Positions 51,555 to 61,355 are shown, counted from the first letter of the stretch. The stretch is 64,000 nucleotides of DNA from Candidatus Melainabacteria bacterium (GCA_902168245.1 CABHPA010000053.1:102903-166902), one strand, 5' to 3'. The notes: a model not told the origin generated them from the letters alone. A program made the numbers and translations.

Positions 51555-52664
51555 TTATGAAAGCGCGGGGACGGGTGGAGAAGCTTGGCTATAGTTGGGG
51601 ACGGGTGTGGGGCCAAGCGTTAGACCCAGGCGTATCGCTTGCAAAACGCCAGCGGCTTCCTCGTAAGAACGAACCCGTCGGATAAGATGATGGTTCGGGC
51701 TATTTTCAAAACACGCGCTATCAACGCCCAGCACCGTCTGGTTGTTTTCCACGGCAATCACGGGGATACCCCTTACCAGAGCCGCCAACACGGGAATTCC
51801 ACCCAGCGAATTGGCAGGAACAACTACCGCAGACAGGTGGCTTACGGTTAAATCCTGTGGCCCAGCGTTTTCCACGGGCGTCATTTGCGGGGAGCGGCCC
51901 AGCCCCGTTAACACGCACGGCATAAAGGTGGGGGCTATAAATTCGGCGGCGGCGCGCGGATCTAAAATCTCATCCGTCACCGGCCGCGCCTTGTCCCAGG
52001 TAAACACCGGCGCATGGGCGCATGGGATTCCCAACTCCGACACCACCAGATGAGACAGAATGCCTTCAATGCCGCCAATAGGATCTACCCCGCTACCGCC
52101 TCGGTAATTGGCTTCCAGCGTTTCCTCGTCCTCTTCCAGTTCCGGCAGCAAAACGCACAGGGCAATGGCCGTGGCTCCCTGAGCCTGTAGCTTTTTGCAG
52201 GCGGCCAGCAACACTTCGGAATTCCGCAAATAGCCGGAGGAGCAACCGCTAGGCGTCATCTCGCAGCCGGTTTCAACCGGGGCATCCGTCAGGGTGTAGC
52301 CCATAATATCCACCCCGTAAACCGATTTCACCGCATTCATGGTGTTGATGTGCAGGATTTGCATATCTTCGGGAATGCCCGCATCCAGCACCACACCCAC
52401 CCGGTTCCGCCGAACAGGGCGCAAGGCCCACTGGCCCTGCACAAAGCGATCCAGCCCGTAGCCTTCCACATACAGCGTGTTTTCGGGCAGTTTCTGGAAA
52501 ACCGCCGCGTTCGCCACGTTGGGATGGGTAATCAGCACGTCCGTCACGCTGGCGATCAGGTTGAGATACGGCGTGGCGTCCCCCGCAAAGCCCCCAATGG
52601 AAGCCCCTACCCCGGTCGGGATCATCATGGCCGCTACGAACGGCGATTGGAAAGCGGGCAGCAT
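51555..52664 (-). CDS. DUF3326-family protein
   Basis: A 369-residue protein matching DUF3326, known mostly from cyanobacteria and plants: MMIPTGVGASIGGFAGDA, SVTDVLITHPNVANAAV and TLYVEGYGLDRFVQG near the N-terminus, and later SGVDPIGGIEGILSHLV, VVPANSLGGIPVLAALVRG and VIAVENNQTVLG. The biochemical function is not known to me. It has no membrane segment. The ATG lies 11 bases after the hpt stop, so it is likely co-transcribed with tilS-hpt. It is the clearest marker of a cyanobacterial-side ancestry in the window. Confidence 0.85.
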   Translation of the reverse strand: MLPAFQSPFVAAMMIPTGVGASIGGFAGDATPYLNLIASVTDVLITHPNVANAAVFQKLPENTLYVEGYGLDRFVQGQWALRPVRRNRVGVVLDAGIPEDMQILHINTMNAVKSVYGVDIMGYTLTDAPVETGCEMTPSGCSSGYLRNSEVLLAACKKLQAQGATAIALCVLLPELEEDEETLEANYRGGSGVDPIGGIEGILSHLVVSELGIPCAHAPVFTWDKARPVTDEILDPRAAAEFIAPTFMPCVLTGLGRSPQMTPVENAGPQDLTVSHLSAVVVPANSLGGIPVLAALVRGIPVIAVENNQTVLGVDSACFENSPNHHLIRRVRSYEEAAGVLQAIRLGLTLGPTPVPNYSQASPPVPALS

Positions 52665-52675
52665 GGCCGGTTACG

Positions 52676-53233
52676 CTAGTCTTTCACCACGCCGATAAAG
52701 GGCAGGTTGCGGTAGTAGCCCGCAAAATCCAGGCCGTAACCCACTAAAAACTGGTTGCCCACCGTAAACCCGGCAAAATCCACCAGCACATCCTTCTGGC
52801 GGGCCTCTTTCTTATCCAGCAATACCGCCAATTTTAACGAGCGGGTGTGGTGCAGGGAGGTCAGGTAATCCATGAAGAAGTGCAAAGTCAAGCCGGTATC
52901 GATGATATCTTCCACAATCAGCACATCTTCGCCGGAAAGCGAGGGCAGGGACAAGTCCACCGGCTTCACGGTGCCGGAGGAAGTCTGCCCGTCGCCGTAG
53001 CTGGCCAGACGCACAAACTCAATCTGGCACGGCACCTTGATATGGCGGATTAAATCGGCCACAAACATAAAGGAGCCTTTCAGCACCGCGATGATCATCA
53101 GCTTCTCGCAGCCCTGGTAGGTCGCGTTGATTTGGGCGGCCAGTTCCTGAATGCGCTCCTGAATTTGCGCCTCGCTGAGGTACACATCCAGTTGTTCCGG
53201 CTTGTAATGGGTGGCAGGCGAAGGGATGGTCAT
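52676..53233 (-). CDS. hpt: Hypoxanthine phosphoribosyltransferase
   Basis: Purine salvage: hypoxanthine or guanine plus PRPP gives IMP or GMP. The 185-residue protein has MIIAVLKGSFMFVADL, then the PRPP-binding VEDIIDTG at 107-114, and LLDKKEARQ with VGYGLDFAGYYRNLPFIG at the end. The ATG at 53233 overlaps the tilS stop (TGATG), which supports it over a TTG three bases upstream. The tilS-hpt pairing is conserved in many bacteria. Confidence 0.94.
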   Translation of the reverse strand: MTIPSPATHYKPEQLDVYLSEAQIQERIQELAAQINATYQGCEKLMIIAVLKGSFMFVADLIRHIKVPCQIEFVRLASYGDGQTSSGTVKPVDLSLPSLSGEDVLIVEDIIDTGLTLHFFMDYLTSLHHTRSLKLAVLLDKKEARQKDVLVDFAGFTVGNQFLVGYGLDFAGYYRNLPFIGVVKD

Positions 53234-54843
53234 CAAGGTTCAGCTCCTGTGGGAATTTCAGAAAACGGGGACGAATCTTCTTCATCGACGGAATCAACGG
53301 ATAAAGCCATTTCAGCAAATTCAGCCATATCTGTCATTTCAGAGCGGCTGGGTCTTTCGGGCCTTTCAATTTCCTCAACCGGCTCCGGCGGCGGAGGCGG
53401 GGCCGGATGGTTAACGCCCGTCAGTAGTTTCAGAAGGTGGGAAGGAACGGCTTTGTCCTTAATGCGGATCTGTTGGCTAATGCCCAGGCCCGGCACCCAC
53501 AATACCTGGTTGCCATGCGCCAGTACAGGCATGCGGTTGCGCTCAAAACGCGGAACACCCCGGTTAATCAGGAACTTTTTGAGCCGCAGTGGGGCATCCA
53601 TACCCATGGGCTGAAACTTGTCGCCGGGCCGACGGGTGCGGAATTCCAGCGGCTTGTCCACAAAGGACGTTAAATCCACATAAACCTGCTGGCTGTCGTT
53701 CGGCCGAATAGGAGAAATCTTGATCTTCTCCGGCTCGTACCAGGGCAGCGCAAAGAAGCTGCAATCCAGTTCCGGCAAGGCCACCGGCCCCGGAATGGAC
53801 ACCGACGCAGCCAGAACGGGCTCCACGGTTTTTTCCGGGGAATCAATCAGGCGCAGCCGGTTTTTGTACAGCGATAGATAGCGGGTTTTGCCGTTTTTAC
53901 CCTTCACCATGGAGCGCAGGGAGGCATCCAGGTTCCTGCGGCCTTCCCCGCGAATAAAGCCCAGCAAGTCCTCAATGGACTGAAAATCCAGGTGAATTTC
54001 CTGGCGGGCCAAAAAGCGCTTGAGTACCCGCCGCTGGTACGGCAACCCCAACTGGTTGAAGCGAATGGCTTCCAGGTACGGGCCAGCTTTATCGGCCCCG
54101 TAGACTTCACGCCAGATGCCTTGCACGGCATCGTCAATAATGCTTAAATCACCATCGGCAACCAGCGTCAGGCGAAACAGGGAGTTTTTAACCTGGGGGA
54201 AGGCTTTTTCCAGTACCGGCAGCACGTTATGGCGAATATTGTTACGCTGGCGCTTGCTGTCCAGGTTGGTGGGGTCATCGAAGTACCGCAACCCTTTTTC
54301 CTGAATGTACTCCCGCAGGTTTTTCCGCGAAATATCCAGCAATGGGCGCAGCACAGGCACCGGGCTTCCGGTGTCCGCCTCCAGCGTCAGGCGCTTGTGA
54401 ATGCCGGACAAACCATCAATGCCGGTACCCCGTAAAATACGGAACAGCAGGGTTTCCACCTGATCGTCGGCATGGTGGGCGGTCAGCACGGCATCGGCAT
54501 GCAGATCCCGCGCCAGGCGGGTCAATTGCCGGTATCTGGCATGGCGAGCATCGGATTCCGTTTTGGGGACGGTGAGATCGGCCTGCACAACCACCAGCGG
54601 AGTATTGGTTTCCAGGCAATTCTGATGCGCAAGCGGCAGCTCTTCCGGCGGGTTGGCGCGCCAGCGGTGGTTGAAATACACAGCGGTCACGTCCAGCGGC
54701 AGCTTCTGCTTGATATCGTTCAGCAAAAACAGCAGCGCCGTGGAATCCGCCCCACCGGAATAACCCAGCACCAGGTGGGTTCTGGGTACGGTTTGCAGTA
54801 GGCCTTCCGCCTGCAGGTTCTCAATCACGGATTCCAGAATCAT
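53233..54843 (-). CDS. tilS: tRNA(Ile)-lysidine synthase
   Basis: TilS converts C34 of the CAU-anticodon tRNA-Ile to lysidine so that it reads AUA. The protein is 536 residues from the ATG at 54843; the frame opens at a TTG seven codons earlier. It has the PP-loop SGGADS at 29-34, TAHHADDQVET, RILRGTG with the GLSGI segment, and the C-terminal RTRRPGDKFQP and KKFLINRGVPRFERN. The last 60 residues are a Pro-rich then acidic tail beyond the usual end. Essential in most bacteria. Confidence 0.94.
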   Translation of the reverse strand: MILESVIENLQAEGLLQTVPRTHLVLGYSGGADSTALLFLLNDIKQKLPLDVTAVYFNHRWRANPPEELPLAHQNCLETNTPLVVVQADLTVPKTESDARHARYRQLTRLARDLHADAVLTAHHADDQVETLLFRILRGTGIDGLSGIHKRLTLEADTGSPVPVLRPLLDISRKNLREYIQEKGLRYFDDPTNLDSKRQRNNIRHNVLPVLEKAFPQVKNSLFRLTLVADGDLSIIDDAVQGIWREVYGADKAGPYLEAIRFNQLGLPYQRRVLKRFLARQEIHLDFQSIEDLLGFIRGEGRRNLDASLRSMVKGKNGKTRYLSLYKNRLRLIDSPEKTVEPVLAASVSIPGPVALPELDCSFFALPWYEPEKIKISPIRPNDSQQVYVDLTSFVDKPLEFRTRRPGDKFQPMGMDAPLRLKKFLINRGVPRFERNRMPVLAHGNQVLWVPGLGISQQIRIKDKAVPSHLLKLLTGVNHPAPPPPPEPVEEIERPERPSRSEMTDMAEFAEMALSVDSVDEEDSSPFSEIPTGAEP

Positions 54844-55091
54844 GCTCAAATGCTTGGTACTCAAAAAAATTATGACTGCCGGGGATACGGTGTCGGCAAA
54901 GGGGAACGGAACGTCTGCTGAAAGCGCGAAAAACCGTTTCGAAAGACCGACCCATTGTGCTAAACTTTACTGCAAATCGCCCCTTTTCTCAAGCGCGTCA
55001 TCCCGTTACCCAAACCGGCTTGCCGCTCGCGGCCTGAGAAAACCGTGGACAGGTAAGAGAGATTCCAGTTTTTTTGAGGAGATTTTGCCCC

Positions 55092-56327
55092 ATGCGATTG
55101 ATGTGTGTTTCATCGGTGTTGCGCTCCCCCGCCAAATGGCTGGCCGTTTCGCTGGCCATATCAGTGGCCTGCGCTTCCGGCCTGCATATGGCCTGGCCCC
55201 AAAGCGCCATGGCCCGGACGCCGGGCGGTATGCCTTCCGCTTTTTACCCCGACCTGATTGCGGATGTGGCCGAAATGGTGGCTCCTTCCGTGGTGAATAT
55301 CGACATAGAAAAGGCGACCCGCAGCCAGGGGGTTCCCAACATTCCCGGCCTCCCCTTTAACGACGAGCTGTTACAGCGCTTTTTCGGGTTTGATCCCAGT
55401 AACGGCCCCTTCACACCATTTGGCGGCGGCGGCGCTTCGCCCCAAACCGTGATCAGCGGGAACGGCTCAGGCATGATCATCAGCCAGGACGGCTATATTT
55501 TAACCAACAACCACGTGGTTTCCTCCGCCGATAAAGTCACCGTCACCCTGAACGACGGTCGCCAATTCCCGGCCAGACTGGTAGGACGGGACACTTACGC
55601 GGACGTGGCGGTGCTGAAGATAGATGCGCCCAACCTGAAACCCGTTACCTTCGGCAACAGCGACAAGCTGCGGCCCGGCGAGTGGGTAGTGGCCGTCGGC
55701 AGCCCACTGGGCTTTGACCATACCGTTACCCAAGGCATTGTGAGCGCCCTATCGCGTAAAATACCGGATCTTAATTCCAACTTGTCCTTTATTCAGACGG
55801 ACGCCGCCATTAACCCCGGCAATTCCGGCGGACCGCTGGTGAACTTAAAGGGCGAAGTAATCGGCATCAACACGGCCATTTCCGGGCGCGGGCAGAACAT
55901 CGGGTTCGCCATCCCGGTGAATACGGTGAAAGAAATCGCCAACACGCTGATTGCGGGCAAAGCCATCGTGCGCCCCTGGCTGGGCATTTCCATGGTGGAA
56001 CTGAACCCGGATTTGGCCAAGCACGTGGGGCTTCCCCCCGCCACGGAAGGCGTGGTGGTAGCGCAGGTAATGCAGAACTCCCCGGCCTACAAGGCGGGCC
56101 TGATGCAAGGCGACGTGATTCAGAAAGTAGACGGCAAGCGGGTTGCCAAGGCGGAAGCCATTCAGGAAGCCGTGCGGTCCAAGCCGTTGAACTCCCGGTT
56201 TTCCTTGGATATCCTGCGAAACGGGCATCCGGTGGAAATGGGGTTGGTGAGCGAGCAGTTGCCGGATAATGAAGGCGGCGCGATGACGCCCTTAAAACCC
56301 AGGGTACAACCCCGCGTAATGCCATAA
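55092..56327 (+). CDS. DegP/HtrA-type periplasmic serine protease
   Basis: A 411-residue protein with a signal peptide (WLAVSLAISVACASG, cleavage near residue 40) and a trypsin-like domain with the full triad H141 (TNNHVV), D171 (YADVAVLKI) and S245 (NPGNSGGP). One PDZ domain follows (about 290-390, PAYKAGLMQGDVIQKVDG). It degrades or refolds misfolded envelope proteins. A single PDZ domain fits DegS/HhoA-like members, including cyanobacterial ones. GAGGAG ten bases upstream sets the ATG at 55092 rather than TTG 55074. Confidence 0.93.
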   Translation: MRLMCVSSVLRSPAKWLAVSLAISVACASGLHMAWPQSAMARTPGGMPSAFYPDLIADVAEMVAPSVVNIDIEKATRSQGVPNIPGLPFNDELLQRFFGFDPSNGPFTPFGGGGASPQTVISGNGSGMIISQDGYILTNNHVVSSADKVTVTLNDGRQFPARLVGRDTYADVAVLKIDAPNLKPVTFGNSDKLRPGEWVVAVGSPLGFDHTVTQGIVSALSRKIPDLNSNLSFIQTDAAINPGNSGGPLVNLKGEVIGINTAISGRGQNIGFAIPVNTVKEIANTLIAGKAIVRPWLGISMVELNPDLAKHVGLPPATEGVVVAQVMQNSPAYKAGLMQGDVIQKVDGKRVAKAEAIQEAVRSKPLNSRFSLDILRNGHPVEMGLVSEQLPDNEGGAMTPLKPRVQPRVMP

Positions 56328-56363
56328 CAAACGCGCCCGTATTGACCAGCCTGCCAAAAAGGC

Positions 56364-56396
56364 AAAAAAAACCGCCGAAGCGTTGGACTACGGCGG
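56364..56396 (-). terminator. Terminator downstream of nadE
   Basis: A CCGCCG/CGGCGG stem with a 13-base loop is followed on the minus strand by eight uracils. It lies about 175 bases beyond the nadE stop and 37 bases beyond the convergent protease gene. The spacer 56397-56571 is AT-rich with no gene. Confidence 0.6.
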
Positions 56397-56571
56397 CTTA
56401 CACTTGTCTGAGTAGAGTAAAAGGTAGGTAGAAGTTAGTGTTTTGACAGAGAATCTATCTCCGCTAAGAGATAATAATCTCTCTCATTTGCATAAAAACA
56501 ATTATTCGCTTTTTGATGTTAGAACATTAAGCAATGTAAACGAACTGTTTCAAAACAAGATTAAAAAGCTC

Positions 56572-58680
56572 TTACTGAGCCACTTTTCCGCCCCTTCCCA
56601 TTTCTTCCTGAATGGTTGTCAGGAACAGATCCATCTCCATATCCGCATGGCCCGACCACTGAATTCGGTTCGCCACAATGGGGTGATGGTAATCACTCTT
56701 GGCAATGGAGCCATTGCCTTCCACAATCAGGATGGGTGGGGCCACAAACCACTTGAACACGGAACGCGACATCCGCTCAAAAAACTTGTGCAGCCACTCT
56801 GCCTTCTGCTCATGGCTCACCGCGTGGGTTTCCTCGTACTGGAAGCGGGTGGGCAGCATGTCATCCAGTCCTTGGCGCAAGGCTTCAATGCGCCAGATAA
56901 TTTCATCGGCGAATTCATACGGCATCAGTTCCTCTTCGGCAGTCACCAGCTTGCCTGTGGCCGGATCCACCTTGAGATCCGCCCCTGACGGCTTGGCGAT
57001 GACGCTTTCCGGCAGAACGTTTTTGGGCGTTTTAACCGTGTCTGGCCGATTCTCGTTCAACCAGCGGGCCAGGGCGCGCACCTTGGTTTTGGGCAAATCG
57101 CCAATGGGGGCCAATGCGCCGGACATATCGCCGTTGACGGTGGCATAGCCCAGGTAAAACTCGGATTTATCGGACGTAGCCACCGGGAACGCCCGGAATT
57201 CGTTGCCCAACTGCCGCAATATAGTGGCGCGGGAGATGGCTTGCACGTTATCCAGCGCGTTGGAGCGGGGATCGGTTTTGCCCCAATGCGCTTCCACCGT
57301 TCCTCGAACCTGGGTGATACCCGCGCCGAAGGCTTCTGTAATGCTGGCAATGGGAATTTCCACCAGTTGAATGCCCAGGTTGTCGGCGATCATTTGGGCG
57401 TCCGTGCGGTTGCTTTGCGGCGTAATGGCCGATGGCATGCTGACCGCCAGCACGTTGCCCGGCCCTAGGGCATCCGCCAACAGCACCACCACCACAGAGG
57501 AATCCAGCCCGCCGGAAAGACCGATGACCGCTTTCTCAAAGCCCGTTTTTCGGAAATAGTCCCGAATGCCCTGTAGCAGGCATTGGTAGGTTCGGCCTAA
57601 ATCGGCGGTATCGTATGCGTTAAAGGTTTTATGCGCGTTTAAGGTTTGCTCAAGGCCCACCGGCAGGGGATACACCGACCCCTTGCCCTGTAATGGGTTC
57701 ACAATCAACAGTTGCTCTTCAAACGCCTTGCCACGGGCAACCAGTTGCCCGGCGGCATTATAGACCCGGCTAGCTCCATCAAAAGAGACTTCATCGACGG
57801 CGCCGACCTGGTTGACATACACAAACGGCGCCTGGTATTTGGCCGCCAGGTGGCTGCACAGGTTATGCTTCATCTGCTCCTTGCGGGAGCGGGTGGGGGA
57901 AGCGGACAGGTTAATCAGCGCGTCCGGGCAGCGGGCGGCCAATTCCGCAACAGGATCGATCGCATACAGCGGATTTTCAAAAAAGTCCGCATCGCTCCAC
58001 ATATCCTCGCAAATGGAAATGCCATAACGATGCCCGTGAATTTCCACCAACTCGCCCACTGGGGGCGCTTCATTCGCAGAAAAGCCCCATGCCGCGCAAG
58101 TCAGCGTGTCCGGCGACTGAGCGCCGGAGGCCGGGGAGGCTTCAAACTGGCGGTAATCCTCAAATTCCTGGTAGGTGGGCAGCAGGCATTTACGCACAAT
58201 AGCCTGTATTTTGCCTTCTCCCAACACGGCCAGCGCGTTGAAATACGCTTTGCCAACGCGCTTTTGCCCGTCCGCCGGAATCCTGGGCTCCACAAAGCCC
58301 ACCAGCGCATAGGTTTGGCCGGTACGCCGGGCAATGGCTTTCAGCCATTTCAGGTTTTCCCGCACCAGAAAAGGATGCCGCCCAATTACGTCGCGGGGCG
58401 GATACCCCATCAGCGCCAGTTCGGGGAAGGCGATCAAGTCCAGCCCCAAGCGCTCCGCCGTGGCAATGTAGGCCATTATCTTGCGGGCGTTGCCTTGCAG
58501 GTCTCCAGGGGTGGTGTTGATTTGCCCCAGCCCCATGTTGCCTTGCCCCCTCGTCCCCAATGTGGCCCGCAGGGTTTCAAACAAGCGTTCGGCTTGTTGC
58601 GGCTGGGCCTGCGGCCCCTGCAACAGGGTATTGACGGCTTCCATTAACATTTCGGGAGTGGCTGGGAGATTGAAAGTCAT
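56572..58680 (-). CDS. nadE: Glutamine-dependent NAD+ synthetase
   Basis: This enzyme makes NAD+ from nicotinic acid adenine dinucleotide, ATP and glutamine. From the ATG at 58680 it is 702 residues. The N-terminal nitrilase/glutaminase domain has E87 (FPELAL), K164 (RKCLLPTY) and C224 (ISICEDMW). The C-terminal synthetase domain has the P-loop LSGGLDSSVV, TSDKSEFYLGYATVNGD and ADEIIWRIEAL. The frame is open upstream to a TTG at 58764, but that adds an unlikely basic stretch. Monocistronic. Confidence 0.93.
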   Translation of the reverse strand: MTFNLPATPEMLMEAVNTLLQGPQAQPQQAERLFETLRATLGTRGQGNMGLGQINTTPGDLQGNARKIMAYIATAERLGLDLIAFPELALMGYPPRDVIGRHPFLVRENLKWLKAIARRTGQTYALVGFVEPRIPADGQKRVGKAYFNALAVLGEGKIQAIVRKCLLPTYQEFEDYRQFEASPASGAQSPDTLTCAAWGFSANEAPPVGELVEIHGHRYGISICEDMWSDADFFENPLYAIDPVAELAARCPDALINLSASPTRSRKEQMKHNLCSHLAAKYQAPFVYVNQVGAVDEVSFDGASRVYNAAGQLVARGKAFEEQLLIVNPLQGKGSVYPLPVGLEQTLNAHKTFNAYDTADLGRTYQCLLQGIRDYFRKTGFEKAVIGLSGGLDSSVVVVLLADALGPGNVLAVSMPSAITPQSNRTDAQMIADNLGIQLVEIPIASITEAFGAGITQVRGTVEAHWGKTDPRSNALDNVQAISRATILRQLGNEFRAFPVATSDKSEFYLGYATVNGDMSGALAPIGDLPKTKVRALARWLNENRPDTVKTPKNVLPESVIAKPSGADLKVDPATGKLVTAEEELMPYEFADEIIWRIEALRQGLDDMLPTRFQYEETHAVSHEQKAEWLHKFFERMSRSVFKWFVAPPILIVEGNGSIAKSDYHHPIVANRIQWSGHADMEMDLFLTTIQEEMGRGGKVAQ

Positions 58681-59236
58681 TGGCGGCGGACTTGCGGCAG
58701 GCGGTACGAACTGCCGGATTTTCCTTTCACGCCTGATTATAGACCGGAAACGCACCCATCCCAAGCCAACGAGATAAACACGTCAAAACCCATTTCTTAT
58801 TTACAGAAAAACTGTAAAGAACCCTCAACAAATTTTTCAATCCGATCAATCCCGGCCTTTAAGTTGTTTTTATTTAGGTATACAGAACAAACAATGTTCT
58901 ATTTTTTCTGATACTGATGGACTGAAACGGTTAACGGATGGGAAGTGAAGAAACCGGGATGGAGTGACGCACAATGCATAGTGGATGTGTAAACAGGCTG
59001 GATAGTTTGCTGAAGAGTTCACCATTAAGCCAACCGGCTTTAAACAGTGCTGCTGAGGATCATCACACCGGACATCCCAACGGCCACAACCGATAAGGCT
59101 GTCTCGTACCAATCTGGCGCAAAGCCAGGCACAGTCATCGCTTAAAGGCTGGGTTATCGTCACCTGATGCGGCAAGGCATCAATCGACGGGCTTTTAAGA
59201 GGCTGGACGCCAAGCCATGCGGATACCAGGCCAATT

Positions 59237-59374
59237 TTGACACGGCATATTTTTCAATGGCTTTACACACGTTTAATGACACAATCGGGAATTTCTAAAT
59301 CAATTCGAAAAAAGTCGTATTTTCTCTCCTTTCTCTTCTCTCTCCAATCAACAGGCAACGAAAGTTGCCTTTTT
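59237..59374 (+). ncRNA. Possible small RNA
   Basis: A perfect -35 TTGACA at 59237-59242 and a strong terminator at 59353-59374 read on the plus strand, with no plus-strand gene between or before them. The -10 is poor (TTTACA about 19 bases downstream). The transcript would be about 100 bases. Speculative. Confidence 0.25.
59353..59374 (+). terminator. Orphan rho-independent terminator
   Basis: AGGCAAC-GAAA-GTTGCCT is a perfect 7-bp stem with a GNRA loop followed by TTTTCTTTT on the plus strand. The minus strand has no U-run after the hairpin, so it does not serve the convergent methyltransferase gene. Confidence 0.75.
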
Positions 59375-59393
59375 CTTTTGGGAATTTTTTCAG

Positions 59394-61355
59394 CTACCGG
59401 CGAGCCGAACGGGCCAACAGCACCCTTTCCCGAACGCGATCGGTCAAGTAAGCCGCCAATCGGTTGCGTACCGTTTGCGCGTCCTCATCCCAATTCAAAT
59501 AGGCCAGCAGGGGCCTTAGCACCAATAAATCCAGTTCCACACGATCCGGCAAATTCACCTCGTCTGCAATCGGCAGGATGGAGCGTTCCATCATGCGCCC
59601 GAAAGCGTCCAGAATCGCCGCCTGTTCAGCGGGCCTATACAACGCCGGATTGATGATTGGGAAGGCGGCCATGTCGCAGCGGGCGTATTGCAGCACCCCT
59701 TCCCCCAGGTTGGTGCGGGCATTGTATTCCACCCGCAAATACGAGAGCGTCGAATTCAGCAGCGCCGCTGCCAGCATGGGAGGCAATGCGTTCAGCCCGG
59801 TTGATTCCGTTAGTGTTAGCCCGTAAAAAGTCTGGTCTTCCATTAAATTGCCCTGGCACAGCGGGAAAAAAAATCGCTGATCGATAAACCGGCTGCATAG
59901 GATGTGCGCCGGGGCCAGGGGCTTCACGAAATACCACGGCCGGTTCGATTGCACCGACGGCACCTGCGGCCATGGAATCGGCTGGGAACGTTTTTGCCGG
60001 GGCTGGGAGGTTTGGGTTGCTCCCCAGCGAATATAATTCAAAGCGCCGGTTTTGCCTTTACGCGCCAATTCTTCCAGCGAATCGGGGCAGGAAAATAAAA
60101 GCTCGTCGCACGTATCGGCATCCACGCAATAGGTTTTCACTTTTCGGGCGGAACGAATCACCGGGAAAAGATACTCCGGCTCAATGCCCCAGGCTTTCGC
60201 CTGTGCGTGGGACAGGTAAAAAAAGCGATTAATACCCGTTTTTAGAGGATAACGCACCCGCCCCAACGCTTCTAAGCCTAGCCATAAATCCGGGTGGTAC
60301 GCCAGTCGAACCAATTCAGCAGGCGCTCGCAACAAAAACGCCCAATTGGAATCGGTACTTATGGCTCCGCTTAAAGCCGTTTGCGGAATGGTGTTGCACA
60401 CCGCATCGGCATCCTGCGGCAAGGCTTTTACCTGGGTATCCAGCGTTTGCCAATACGTTTCGGATTGCGGGTTGGGCATCCATTCCACCAATGGTTTATA
60501 AAGTCGGATCAGCCTGACCGGGCAAGCCGTATCGGAGTTTTCGCCACTAGTTTCCTGCGAGCCGCAAAACCCTTCTTTTTTTTGCAGCACCAGCACCAGC
60601 GGGTTAATCGCCGCCTCCCTGAACCAGCGTTCACAAGCGGATTCCACCAAATAAAGCACCCGGAAATGATGGTTGAGAAACAAGCGAAACGCTTGCCCGT
60701 AAGCGGCGTTCAGCCAACTGTTACTGGTCACGAACGCCAGCTTACCGCCCGGCTTCAGCAAGGTAGCCGCCTGCAAGTAAAACCATAGGTACAAATCCGC
60801 CGTTTGGGAAAAAAGCGCCTTCTGCTGCGGATAGGCTGCCAGATAATCCGCGTATTTCGCCTGTAAATAGGCATGGGCAGCCTGCTTATCCATTTGTAAA
60901 GACTGGGCCACATGTTCCTGACGCACGTAAGGCGGATTGCCCACAACCACATCAAACAAGCCCAACTCATCGGCCTGCGGACTGATAAAATCCGCCACCA
61001 GGACAGAATTAGTCCTCTGCTCGCCCAAACGCGCCATGGCCAGTTGCGCGGCCTGGGCATCCAGCTCCACGCCCTGCAATTGCCCCCAGCGTTCCACTTC
61101 GCTCCGCCCGAATTGCCGGAAGCGATCATCGGCGCGCACTAAAAATTGACCGGCCCCGCAACCCGGCTCCAGCAAGCGTTCAGGCATGCGGTTCTCAACG
61201 GGATGGCAGGCCAGCGACAGAATTAAGTCGCACAACGGAAACGGCGTATAATACTGCCCGTTCCTCAGCCGGTGTTGCGCCGGAATCGAGCGTTCATAAA
61301 CACTGGCAATATCGGCGGTTTCCGTGCGATGGGTTGAAATGGGCGGTAAGGTCAT
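59394..61355 (-). CDS. N6-adenine DNA methyltransferase (TaqI/Eco57I-like)
   Basis: A 653-residue protein. The methyltransferase domain has motif X GQYYTP at 33-38, the SAM motif I EPGCGAGQF at 63-71, an acidic motif II (GVELDA), and the catalytic NPPY at 140-143, in the gamma-class order. The C-terminal 350 residues resemble a target-recognition region (TaqI-like): NSTLSYLRVEYNARTNLGEG and YARCDMAAFPI. No separate restriction endonuclease gene is adjacent. An endonuclease domain is not obvious inside the protein either, so it may be solitary or a type IIG relic. It lies upstream of a gene-poor spacer. Confidence 0.85.
   Translation of the reverse strand: MTLPPISTHRTETADIASVYERSIPAQHRLRNGQYYTPFPLCDLILSLACHPVENRMPERLLEPGCGAGQFLVRADDRFRQFGRSEVERWGQLQGVELDAQAAQLAMARLGEQRTNSVLVADFISPQADELGLFDVVVGNPPYVRQEHVAQSLQMDKQAAHAYLQAKYADYLAAYPQQKALFSQTADLYLWFYLQAATLLKPGGKLAFVTSNSWLNAAYGQAFRLFLNHHFRVLYLVESACERWFREAAINPLVLVLQKKEGFCGSQETSGENSDTACPVRLIRLYKPLVEWMPNPQSETYWQTLDTQVKALPQDADAVCNTIPQTALSGAISTDSNWAFLLRAPAELVRLAYHPDLWLGLEALGRVRYPLKTGINRFFYLSHAQAKAWGIEPEYLFPVIRSARKVKTYCVDADTCDELLFSCPDSLEELARKGKTGALNYIRWGATQTSQPRQKRSQPIPWPQVPSVQSNRPWYFVKPLAPAHILCSRFIDQRFFFPLCQGNLMEDQTFYGLTLTESTGLNALPPMLAAALLNSTLSYLRVEYNARTNLGEGVLQYARCDMAAFPIINPALYRPAEQAAILDAFGRMMERSILPIADEVNLPDRVELDLLVLRPLLAYLNWDEDAQTVRNRLAAYLTDRVRERVLLARSARR

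Larger units (their letters stand above)
58681..59393. other. Long gene-poor spacer
   Basis: About 710 bases. Weak frames on both strands have no protein-like composition. It contains the nadE promoter region, an isolated plus-strand terminator at 59353-59374 and a TTGACA at 59237-59242, described separately as a possible small RNA. Confidence 0.4.

Noticed and set aside
56443..56988. A 181-codon plus-strand frame starting at TTGACA
   Set aside because: Most of it lies antisense to nadE; the TTGACA has no -10 at a normal distance.
58870..59175. A 101-codon minus-strand frame in the spacer after nadE
   Set aside because: Cys/His-rich low-quality composition and no ribosome binding site.
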